A stretch of DNA of 33,728 bases from Ruminiclostridium sp. Lineage in GTDB: Bacteria; Bacillota; Clostridia; Oscillospirales; Ruminococcaceae. Shown in pieces: positions 22,131 through 29,636 of the stretch. The stretch is from the NCBI GenBank assembly GCA_017941355.1, contig JAGAWN010000123.1, positions 1 to 33,728 of the forward strand. The letters are read 5' to 3'. Made by a program: the position numbers and the translations under genes. Within the stretch, counting starts at the first letter, position 1. Every line of letters begins with the position of its first letter. The notes under the pieces are model-generated. The model had not been told where the DNA came from and made no database searches. It saw only the letters and a program-made list of their open reading frames with translations.

Positions 22131-24686
22131 ATGTTCGACCTGTTCTCTTTATTAAAAAAATACAACTGCATAGATATAATAGTACGAACCGCCGGAAGCG
22201 TAACATTGACAGTTACCGGAGAATATGAGGGTGTCAGTTTCGGCAAGCCGCTCGCATTCTCGGATTTTGTCTATATAGACGATTTCCCGCCGCTTATGGA
22301 TACTATAAACGAGTTTGCAAACGGTAAAGTGTCCCGTATGCACACCCATTTCAGAATGGAGCATGACGGACAGCTGCACTGGGCGTATATGTGCGTTTCA
22401 AAAACCTCTCCGGGACGCTTCACGGGAATACTCCTCGATGTGTATGAATATATAGACTGCATACCAAACGACAGCGTTATCAGCGAGTTTGAAAAGCGTC
22501 AGGGAATGAAGATATCGGCACTCAACAACAACACTGCTTCACTTCTCGAAATATGCGGAAAGGATTACCTCAGACGCATACAAAGCCCGTTTACCTCAGA
22601 CCCTAAACTGTACACCGCCATACTTGACGAAAGCGGCGCTGTGATCTGCGCTCCCTCATATATTGAAAAGACAGACTATCCCTATTCGGCAAAAGAGCCG
22701 GTAAGGTTCAGCTTCAGAACCGGTGCTTACTGGTACATAGGTTCGGAAGATCAGGAATCCGTAAAGAACGCGGAACCGTATCTGAAAGGACTTGCCGAAT
22801 GTCTGTCGAGTATCGCTCATTCGATAATCGCACTGTATAACGAAGCCGAAAACTCCAATGCTGTCAATAAACAGCTCGGTGCCAACGTTGAACAGCAGAT
22901 GCTCATAAACAGTATGCAGTCGGTAATTATGCAGGAATCGAAAGCAAGCGACGCTCTTGTGCGTGTCGTGAATATGGCGGGGAGCTATCTGCATATCGAC
23001 GCTGTATTCGCGTTCGGAGACAGCACAGACGGTACCCGGAAGGAGTTCTGCCGGTATGACAGGGAAGGCGGATCCGATGAATGCTTTGAATTCTTAAAAA
23101 AGCACTACGATTACATTCAGCGCGAACTCGGCGAGACCGAGAACTACTTCTCCGGCGAGGAAGAAACACGCATGATGAGTGTGGGTGTCAATGATTTCGC
23201 AATATCAAATCTCAATGACAACAACGGCGTGAACGGATTCATCGTCTATATGATGCGCGGCGGCAGTCACAAGTGGAGTTATAATGACCGCAAGATGATA
23301 AGAAGCATCTCTCAGGTGCTTTCTACCGTGATATTCCGCTGCGAATCCGAAAAACAGATCGAGGACAAGAACAGACAGCTATACAACCTTGCGTTTTTCG
23401 ATTCCATGCTCGGGATCAAGAACCGCTCGCGGCTCGATATCGACACTGCCGAACTTGTAAAGAATCACAGCTCCGGTGCGGCGATGGCTGTACAGATCAT
23501 CAATACACGTTTTCTCAACGAGGTTTTCGGTCAGCGATATACCGACAAGCTGCTCCGACAGATAGCTGAGTTCCTCTCATTGCCGGAGATCGGCGGTGAC
23601 GGTGTTTACCGCTATTCGGGCAGCATAATGATGATAATTGCAAAAGACTGTTCGGCGGAAGAAGCGCAGGAAAAAACCAAGGCTATCCTGAAAAGGATCC
23701 GGGATCCGTTCTATATCGACGGTGTTGAGCAGTTTGCGGAAACCGCAATAGGAATAGCAGTCTTTAACGGCTCGACCGTTTCCGGCGAAGATCTTTACCG
23801 CGCGGCAACGCTTTCTCTGTACAGAGCGAACGAGTACGGCAAGAATACATTTGCTTTCTACAACCGCGAGTTCCTTGACGCAAAGGGTGAAGCTTTCAAT
23901 CTCGAAAGTGAACTGCGCCGCTGTATTGCGGATAATATGCGCAATTTTGAAGTCACATTCCAGCCTGTGTTCAGAACTCAGGGAGAGATAGATCATTACG
24001 AAACGCTTCTTCGCTGGAAGAGCGAGCGTATGGGAAGCATATCTCCGAAAGTCTTTATGAGAATGATGGAGAAAGTAGGTCTTGATACCTCAATAGATCT
24101 GTGGGTACTTCCGCGGGCGTGCAGATTCTGCCGTCAGATACGCGACGCTACCGGCAAGGATATCAGTGTAAGCGTTAATCTGACTACTCACGAGATGCAG
24201 ACCGGCGCACTTACGGAGAGATTCCGCGCGGAACTTGAACGAAGCGGACTTACGGGACCCGAACTGATAGCGGAAGTCCCGGAAGCGGCGCATATCGTGT
24301 CATATAACGATACCGCGTCAACTCTCGGAAAGCTGAAAAGACTCGGTATGTCGATATGTATAGACAGCTTCGGCAATGAATACCTGCCGCTTCATGTAAT
24401 GAAAAACTCTTATGTCGATATGATAAAGGTGGGTTCAAGCTTTGTCACGAATTCCGGCGGTGAGTTTGACGATGTTCTCCTGAGTACGACATTCTCTCTT
24501 GCCGCAAGCAGGGGAATCGTCACAGGCGTCAAGAACGTGGAATACCGCAGTCAGCTTGAAGCTGCCAATCATGCGGGCGCAGATGTGATTCAAGGCGGTT
24601 ATCTTGCTGCTCCTGCAACAGCCGATGAGATACTGTCATCGCTTAAACTCAGCGTGCCCGAAACGATAGGCTCTCTGAAAACATAA
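22131..24686 (+). CDS. Degenerate GGDEF-EAL protein with N-terminal sensory region
   Basis: 851 residues. Residues 1-400 are a sensory part, with a GAF-like section near 270-400. Residues about 415-580 are a GGDEF domain whose signature site reads YSGSIM (495-500) instead of GGDEF, so cyclic-di-GMP synthesis is not expected. Residues about 600-835 are an EAL domain: the first Glu is kept in YETLLRW (Glu624) and the Asn in VNLT, but the DDFG motif is DSFG (745-748), the K-x-D motif is KVG (766-768), and the EGVE motif is TGVK. Metal binding and hydrolysis are therefore probably lost, and I infer a binding or scaffold role. AAGGTGG precedes the ATG. It is followed after 12 bases by the EF-hand gene. 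Confidence 0.9.
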   Translation: MFDLFSLLKKYNCIDIIVRTAGSVTLTVTGEYEGVSFGKPLAFSDFVYIDDFPPLMDTINEFANGKVSRMHTHFRMEHDGQLHWAYMCVSKTSPGRFTGILLDVYEYIDCIPNDSVISEFEKRQGMKISALNNNTASLLEICGKDYLRRIQSPFTSDPKLYTAILDESGAVICAPSYIEKTDYPYSAKEPVRFSFRTGAYWYIGSEDQESVKNAEPYLKGLAECLSSIAHSIIALYNEAENSNAVNKQLGANVEQQMLINSMQSVIMQESKASDALVRVVNMAGSYLHIDAVFAFGDSTDGTRKEFCRYDREGGSDECFEFLKKHYDYIQRELGETENYFSGEEETRMMSVGVNDFAISNLNDNNGVNGFIVYMMRGGSHKWSYNDRKMIRSISQVLSTVIFRCESEKQIEDKNRQLYNLAFFDSMLGIKNRSRLDIDTAELVKNHSSGAAMAVQIINTRFLNEVFGQRYTDKLLRQIAEFLSLPEIGGDGVYRYSGSIMMIIAKDCSAEEAQEKTKAILKRIRDPFYIDGVEQFAETAIGIAVFNGSTVSGEDLYRAATLSLYRANEYGKNTFAFYNREFLDAKGEAFNLESELRRCIADNMRNFEVTFQPVFRTQGEIDHYETLLRWKSERMGSISPKVFMRMMEKVGLDTSIDLWVLPRACRFCRQIRDATGKDISVSVNLTTHEMQTGALTERFRAELERSGLTGPELIAEVPEAAHIVSYNDTASTLGKLKRLGMSICIDSFGNEYLPLHVMKNSYVDMIKVGSSFVTNSGGEFDDVLLSTTFSLAASRGIVTGVKNVEYRSQLEAANHAGADVIQGGYLAAPATADEILSSLKLSVPETIGSLKT

Positions 24687-24698
24687 AGGAGGCAGGAT

Positions 24699-24872
24699 AT
24701 GTTTGACAATATTTTCCCGTTCGGTATAGACTTCAACGGAGACGGAAAGGTTGATTTCACCGAGGGTTTTCTGACATACAAGCTTATGGAGGGAAGCTTC
24801 GGAAAAGACTGCCTGTTTGCGGATCTGATGCCCGATGACGATCCGGAAGACGATCCGGACGATGAACCTTAA
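24699..24872 (+). CDS. Small EF-hand protein, 57 residues
   Basis: A short gene with an excellent ribosome binding site (AAAGGAGG, about seven bases before ATG 24699). It contains one canonical calcium loop, DFNGDGKVDFTE (residues 11-22), with ligands at positions 1, 3, 5, 9 and 12 all acidic or amide and Gly at 6. A short helix (GFLTYKLMEG) follows, and the C-terminal 15 residues are almost all Asp, Glu and Pro. The loop also resembles dockerin repeats, but one loop alone is not a dockerin. It starts 12 bases after the GGDEF-EAL stop codon and ends before a terminator, so the two are cotranscribed. I know no named family for it; a calcium-responsive partner of the upstream protein is speculation. 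Confidence 0.8.
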   Translation: MFDNIFPFGIDFNGDGKVDFTEGFLTYKLMEGSFGKDCLFADLMPDDDPEDDPDDEP

Positions 24873-24880
24873 TTTATCAA

Positions 24881-24911
24881 AAAGCGCCGGCAGCTTTACT
24901 GACGGCGCTTT
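24881..24911 (+). terminator. Terminator between converging EF-hand and spo0A genes
   Basis: Nine pairs (AAAGCGCCG at 24881-24889 with CGGCGCTTT at 24903-24911), with A residues on the left side giving a T run for the minus-strand spo0A transcript. Probably used in both directions. Confidence 0.75.
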
Positions 24912-24926
24912 AAGGTGTTCCTGCGG

Positions 24927-25697
24927 TCATATCGGGAGGTGCGGAAAATACTGAAGTCTCAGCTTGTCCGCAATAAGAGCGATGAACTCGGAATTAGTCG
25001 GCTTGCCGCGTGAAGTATGGATAGTGTAACCGAACAGACCGTTCAGTACATCTATGTCGCCTCTGTCCCATGCGATCTCGATAGCATGACGGATAGCGCG
25101 TTCAACTCTCGATGATGTTGTTCCGTATCTTTGCGCAACAGTCGGATACAGTAGCTTTGTCACACTGTTTATCATCTCGTCGTCATTGATTGACAGGATG
25201 ATTGCCGTGCGGAGATAGTGATATCCCTTGATGTGCGCAGGAATACCGATCCTGTGTATCATATCCGTTACTATGTACTCGATGTTTGCAATGTCGCGGG
25301 TACCGTTCTGACCGTTCATGTTGCGGTACTTTTTGAGGGAGTTTACCTTGCTGACAAGTACCTCCGGCGCGAAAGGCTTCACCATGAAATAGCTTGCCCC
25401 GGCGTCCATTACTTCCTTTTCAAGTTCGGGAGTGTTGATATTGGATACAACTATCGTGACCGGCAGGGTGCCTTTCAGCTTCATGATCTCGTCGAGCAGC
25501 GAAGCGGCGTCGAGTTCGGGCATCTTTGCTTCAATTATCAGAAAGTCCGGCATATCGTTCTTTACTGATTCAAGAATGACTTTGCCGTTCTTGTGTCTTG
25601 CGGCGGTGAACATACCCTCTTTTTTGAGCAGTGTTGCCCAAGTAAGTCCGAATTCCGATGAATCGTCTCCGATCAGTATTTTGATTTTTTCTGTCAT
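24927..25697 (-). CDS. spo0A: Spo0A family transcription factor with Glu at the phosphorylation site
   Basis: 256 residues, the normal Spo0A size. The N-terminal receiver keeps the acidic pair (Asp11, Asp12), the lysine of MVKPF (Lys107) and a hydroxyl residue (Ser85). At the position of the phosphorylated aspartate it has Glu56 (IIEAKMP instead of the usual LLDxxMP); the codon is GAA at 25532-25530. The C-terminal Spo0A DNA-binding domain is highly conserved: SSRVERAIRHAIEIAW, GLFGYTIHTSRGKPTNSEFI and IADKLRLQ. Spo0A is the master regulator of sporulation and stationary phase. A glutamate often mimics phosphorylation, so this form may be always active or controlled differently. GGAGGT precedes the ATG by eight bases. 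Confidence 0.95.
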   Translation of the reverse strand: MTEKIKILIGDDSSEFGLTWATLLKKEGMFTAARHKNGKVILESVKNDMPDFLIIEAKMPELDAASLLDEIMKLKGTLPVTIVVSNINTPELEKEVMDAGASYFMVKPFAPEVLVSKVNSLKKYRNMNGQNGTRDIANIEYIVTDMIHRIGIPAHIKGYHYLRTAIILSINDDEMINSVTKLLYPTVAQRYGTTSSRVERAIRHAIEIAWDRGDIDVLNGLFGYTIHTSRGKPTNSEFIALIADKLRLQYFPHLPI

Positions 25698-25728
25698 TTT
25701 AATGACCTCCTAAAGAAATTGTGACCTT

Positions 25729-25757
25729 ATTGTAGCATATATTTTTCCGATTGGCAA
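25729..25757 (-). promoter_or_regulatory. Sigma-A promoter of spo0A
   Basis: On the minus strand TTGCCA (25757-25752), 17 bases, TACAAT (25734-25729) with TGC before it as an extended -10. Transcription would start about 25 bases before the start codon. No SigH-type promoter was evident. Confidence 0.65.
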
Positions 25758-25892
25758 TATTTTACAGCAAATTTAAAAAGCGTTAAAAAGTTATTCTGTC
25801 ATATTTAGTATGTGCAGCTAATCTGTAAACCGGAGAGCCTTTATATACTGCGGTTCGGAGAGAATTATCCGGAATATTTTCTGAAATCGTAT

Positions 25893-25901
25893 TTTGTCGA
25901 A
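25893..25901 (+). promoter_or_regulatory. Candidate Spo0A binding site (0A box)
   Basis: TTTGTCGAA, an exact match to the 0A box core, lies between the divergent spo0A and GH3 genes, about 195 bases before spo0A and 170 before the glucosidase. It suggests autoregulation or control of the glucosidase. A nine-base match can occur by chance, but the position is telling. The rest of 25758-26071 is AT-rich, with a TATAAT at 26043-26048 that may belong to the GH3 gene. Confidence 0.5.
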
Positions 25902-26071
25902 AACATTAAAAACCGGTGTTCCCTGACATTGGGAAAAATACTGAAAAAAATCAAATTTGTAGAAATATACAATTATTTTTTTTGATTCTGCGTTAATTGA
26001 TCGTCTTTTAAAACTCTATGAATAATAATGTAAAAACATAGTTATAATTGTGGCATAAGGAGGAACTTTGT

Positions 26072-28879
26072 ATGTCAAAAACACTCGATTGGAGCAAGTA
26101 TGTCGAAGCAGCTGTGCAGACAGTCTCGGAGGGCGTGGTACTTCTGAAAAATGAGAATCATGCTCTTCCGCTTGACAAATCGGAAAACACGGCAGTATTC
26201 GGCAGAATACAGCTCCACTATTACAAGAGCGGTACAGGCTCCGGCGGAATGGTGAATGTATCAAAGGTAGTCGGCATAACCGACGGTCTTATCGAAGCGG
26301 GAGCGAAGATAAACGAAACGCTTCTTGAAACCTATAAAGCGTGGGATAAGGAAAACCCGTTTGACATGGGTGAGGGCTGGGGCGGTGAACCCTGGTCACA
26401 GAAGGAAATGCCTCTTGATGACGATGTTGTTAAAGCTGCTGCGGCGGAAAGCGTCAGCGCGGTAGCGGTCATCGGAAGAACTGCCGGCGAGGAGCAGGAC
26501 AACAAGCTTGAAAAAGGCTCCTACTACCTTACCGATGCCGAATTGGATATGCTGAAAAAAATCCGTAAGCATTTCGGGAAAATGACCGTGCTGCTCAATA
26601 TCGGCGGCATAATAGACCTGTCGTTCATGGACAGTCCCGAAACTGCTCCGGACGCGCTTATGATCGTTTGGCAGGGCGGAATGGTCGGCGGGACGGGAAC
26701 AGCCCGCGTGCTGCTCGGTGAAGTCTCGCCCAGCGGAAAGCTTCCCGATACGATAGCTTACAATGTATCCGATCACGCGTCAGACAGGAACTTCGGCGCA
26801 CCGGACAAGTGCATCTACGCCGAGGATATCTATGTTGGTTACAGGTACTTTGAGACGTTCGCAAAGGATAAGGTGCGTTATCCGTTCGGATTCGGCTTGT
26901 CATACACGGATTTCTCGATTGTATGCGATAAAGCTGAACTTAATGAGAACGGGGAAGTCGAGATACATCTGACGGTAAAGAACATCGGCGGAAAATACAG
27001 CGGAAAACAGGTAGTGCAGCTGTATTACGAAGCTCCGCAGGGAAAACTCGGAAAGCCGGCGCGTGTTCTTCGCGCTTTCAGGAAAACCGGGACTCTCGCT
27101 CCCGGTGAAAGTCAGACACTCTCATTTTTTGCGCACCCGGACTCACTTAACTCATACGATGATTCGGGAAAGACTGGTTTCAGGGACAGCTTTGTTGTAG
27201 AAGCCGGAAAGTACAATATGTATGTCGGAACAGATGTCCGGACAGCGGAAAAGTGTTTTTCTTTCGATATTGACGAGACAAGAAAAGCCGGAAAATATAC
27301 CGGAATTCCATACAGGCACAACGACGGGCAGCAGCTTCTCGCACCGCACACCGCGTTTGAACGCATTCTTCCTGTCGCTGAAGGTGAAGGCTATTCCGAG
27401 GGCAGCGAACCTGTGCCATTGAACGAGATCGACACCGACGCAATAATTGCGGCAAACCTGCCCGCCGAGATACCTCAGACAGGCGATAAGGGCATAAAAC
27501 TCGCCGACGTAAAGAGCGGAAAGAACACAATGGACGAGTTTATCGCGCAGCTCTCCGACAATGACCTTGCCTGCATTATCCGCGGCGAGGGTATGGGCAG
27601 CCCGAAGGTAACTCCGGGTACTACATCTGCATTTGCCGGAGTTTCGCAGTCACTTATCGACTTCGGCATACCGAGCTGCTGCACATCTGACGGTCCGTCG
27701 GGAATGAGACTGGACTGCGGTACAAAAGCGTTCAGCCTTCCGAACGGAACTCTTATCGCTTCCACGTTCAACACAGAACTTGTGTATGAGCTGTTCTCGC
27801 TTGCGGGACTTGAAATAGCGTACAACAAGGTCGATTGCCTGCTGGGACCCGGAATGAACATTCACCGTCACCCGCTCAACGGGCGCAATTTCGAGTATTT
27901 CTCGGAGGATCCGCTGCTGTGCGGAGAAATGGCGGCACATGAGCTTGCCGGCTTGCAGTCTGCGGGAGTAACCGGTACGATCAAGCATTTCTGCTGCAAC
28001 AATCAGGAACTAAACCGCCACTTCCTCGACTCGATAGTATCGGAAAGGGCGCTTCGCGAGATATATATCAGAGGCTTTCAGATCGCAGTGAAGAAGGGAA
28101 ATGCCAAGACCATAATGACCACCTACGGTTCGCTGAACGGAGTGTGGACAGCGGGCAACTACGAACTCAACACTATGCTGCTGCGTGACGACTGGCATTA
28201 CGACGGAGTTACCATGACTGACTGGTGGGCGAATATCAACCGCCGCGGAAACGCCCCGGACAAGAAAGATTTTGCTGCAATGGCGCGTGCGCAGAATGAT
28301 ATGTACATGGTATGCACCGACGGAGCGAACAACGATGACAACACGCTTGAAATGCTTGCTGCCGGAAAACTCACACGCGGGGAACTGCAAAGGAACGCTG
28401 CGAATATATGCAGGTTTGCAATGAACACCCGTGCAATGGACAGACTTCTCGGCTGTGCGGAGGAAGTTGAGATAATCGGCAGACCAAAAGAAGACGATGA
28501 TGTAACGAACGAGAATGTCGAGGTATTCGTACTCGACAGCGAAGTCACCGTTCCGCTGGGAGACGCGGCTGCAACAAAGGGTTCAAGTTATGTGTTCGTA
28601 CTTGATGTGAAGCACTTCGGAGAGTTTGATGTTGAAATGACGGCAAGCTCCGAAAGCGGAGAACTCGCGCAGATTCCGGTAACGATGTTTGTACTTGGTA
28701 TCGCGTGGAGCAATTTCACATTTAACGGCACCGGCGGTAAACCGGTAACGATACCGCGAACGACACAGTTCTACTCGCGTTACACAACTGTTCGTCTGTA
28801 CTTTGCGCAGAACGGACTGAAACCTGAGAGTATAAGGTTTAAGCTCAAAAGGGAAGGGAAGACTTTCACAGATGGATGA
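26072..28879 (+). CDS. Beta-glucosidase, glycoside hydrolase family 3, permuted domain order
   Basis: 935 residues with no signal peptide, so cytoplasmic. The usual GH3 order is reversed: the C-terminal-type alpha/beta sandwich comes first (residues about 15-280, with LLKNENHALPL and ending PFGFGLSYTDF), then a fibronectin-like domain (about 290-400), and last the TIM barrel (about 470-790) with SDGPSGMR, the KHF-type loop GTIKHFCCNNQE and the nucleophile Asp717 in MTDWW. This inverted layout is known from Ruminococcus albus beta-glucosidase. It hydrolyses cello-oligosaccharides or aryl-glucosides from plant fibre. The ATG at 26072 has GGAGG eight bases upstream. It overlaps the Nudix gene by eight bases. 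Confidence 0.93.
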   Translation: MSKTLDWSKYVEAAVQTVSEGVVLLKNENHALPLDKSENTAVFGRIQLHYYKSGTGSGGMVNVSKVVGITDGLIEAGAKINETLLETYKAWDKENPFDMGEGWGGEPWSQKEMPLDDDVVKAAAAESVSAVAVIGRTAGEEQDNKLEKGSYYLTDAELDMLKKIRKHFGKMTVLLNIGGIIDLSFMDSPETAPDALMIVWQGGMVGGTGTARVLLGEVSPSGKLPDTIAYNVSDHASDRNFGAPDKCIYAEDIYVGYRYFETFAKDKVRYPFGFGLSYTDFSIVCDKAELNENGEVEIHLTVKNIGGKYSGKQVVQLYYEAPQGKLGKPARVLRAFRKTGTLAPGESQTLSFFAHPDSLNSYDDSGKTGFRDSFVVEAGKYNMYVGTDVRTAEKCFSFDIDETRKAGKYTGIPYRHNDGQQLLAPHTAFERILPVAEGEGYSEGSEPVPLNEIDTDAIIAANLPAEIPQTGDKGIKLADVKSGKNTMDEFIAQLSDNDLACIIRGEGMGSPKVTPGTTSAFAGVSQSLIDFGIPSCCTSDGPSGMRLDCGTKAFSLPNGTLIASTFNTELVYELFSLAGLEIAYNKVDCLLGPGMNIHRHPLNGRNFEYFSEDPLLCGEMAAHELAGLQSAGVTGTIKHFCCNNQELNRHFLDSIVSERALREIYIRGFQIAVKKGNAKTIMTTYGSLNGVWTAGNYELNTMLLRDDWHYDGVTMTDWWANINRRGNAPDKKDFAAMARAQNDMYMVCTDGANNDDNTLEMLAAGKLTRGELQRNAANICRFAMNTRAMDRLLGCAEEVEIIGRPKEDDDVTNENVEVFVLDSEVTVPLGDAAATKGSSYVFVLDVKHFGEFDVEMTASSESGELAQIPVTMFVLGIAWSNFTFNGTGGKPVTIPRTTQFYSRYTTVRLYFAQNGLKPESIRFKLKREGKTFTDG

Positions 28880-29360
28880 GAAAACACTTCCGACACATAT
28901 AGTGGCTGCCGCGGGAATTGTGAGGAACGGCAGCGGTGAGATACTGATGATAAAGGGGCGGCGCGGTTGGGAGTTCCCCGGCGGTATCATCGAGAACGGC
29001 GAGAATATCATTGAAGGAGTAAAGCGCGAGATATCCGAGGAGACCGGTGCCGATGTGCAGGTGGGAGAACTTTTCTGCGTATCGTCGAATACCTGTTCTT
29101 ATCCCGGTTATAATGGGGTAAAGGTCGTGCCGACGAAACTTCTTCTGGATTTTATCTGCACTTATGAGGGCGGTGAGCTCAGATCGTCGGAGGAAAATAC
29201 AGAAACGATATTTGTTCCGGAATCGGACGTGCTGGGAATGATGACAAACGAGGTGTATATAGAGCGCTTCAAAGCATACCTCGGACACAATGGCAGACCG
29301 ACGTATCTCGCATACAAAAGCAAGCCCGAATTTATCTCCGAGCTTAAAACACAAATATAA
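28872..29360 (+). CDS. Nudix hydrolase
   Basis: A 162-residue protein with a perfect Nudix box, Gx5Ex7REUxEExGU, read as GIIENGE then REISEETGA (residues about 37-59). Nudix enzymes cleave nucleoside diphosphates linked to another group, such as oxidised nucleotides, ADP-ribose or nucleotide sugars; the substrate cannot be told here. It starts inside the last codons of the GH3 gene (ATGGATGA overlap), so translation is coupled, which may hint at a sugar-nucleotide link but could simply be compact packing. A terminator follows directly at its stop codon. Confidence 0.9.
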   Translation: MDEKTLPTHIVAAAGIVRNGSGEILMIKGRRGWEFPGGIIENGENIIEGVKREISEETGADVQVGELFCVSSNTCSYPGYNGVKVVPTKLLLDFICTYEGGELRSSEENTETIFVPESDVLGMMTNEVYIERFKAYLGHNGRPTYLAYKSKPEFISELKTQI

Positions 29361-29394
29361 AAACATCGCTCCGGGCTTCCGGAGCGGTGTTTTT
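29359..29394 (+). terminator. Terminator after the Nudix gene
   Basis: A 16-pair stem (29359-29374 with 29379-29394, one G-U pair) with loop GCTT and five T within the right arm. It begins within the Nudix stop codon. Confidence 0.88.
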
Positions 29395-29405
29395 CTGTAT
29401 TCGTT

Positions 29406-29636
29406 TTAGGGAACCTCTAAAAACCCTATTTGAGAGAAAAAGAGCTATCCACTTTATGCCGCTTTGTATGCGCGCGTCCTGCGCGCTTTTGGCGGCAATA
29501 CCACGGCTTCCTGCCGTGACCGTCTACTGCGTCAAGTCTCCTCACCGGGCGCCAGCCCGCTTTCGGAGCCTTTCCTTGTATTCGACACGCCTATCTCATT
29601 TTCTCTTTTCAAAGCGGTTTTTAGAGGTACCCTTTA
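29406..29636. mobile_element. Second inverted-repeat element, about 230 bp
   Basis: The left end TTAGGGAACCTCTAAAAACC (29406-29425) is inverted at 29616-29636 with one mismatch in the core; imperfect similarity continues inward for about 20 bases on each side. The tip GGAACCNCT is shared with the element at 21833. The interior has three small hairpins in a row (GCGCGC, CACGGC and CGGGC stems). The right end touches the stop codon of the chemoreceptor gene. No clean target duplication is seen. Short open frames inside look like by-products of the repeat. Confidence 0.7.

Noticed and set aside
24709-24764. Dockerin module
   Set aside because: Only one calcium loop is present, without the second repeat or a secretion signal, so cellulosome attachment is not supported.
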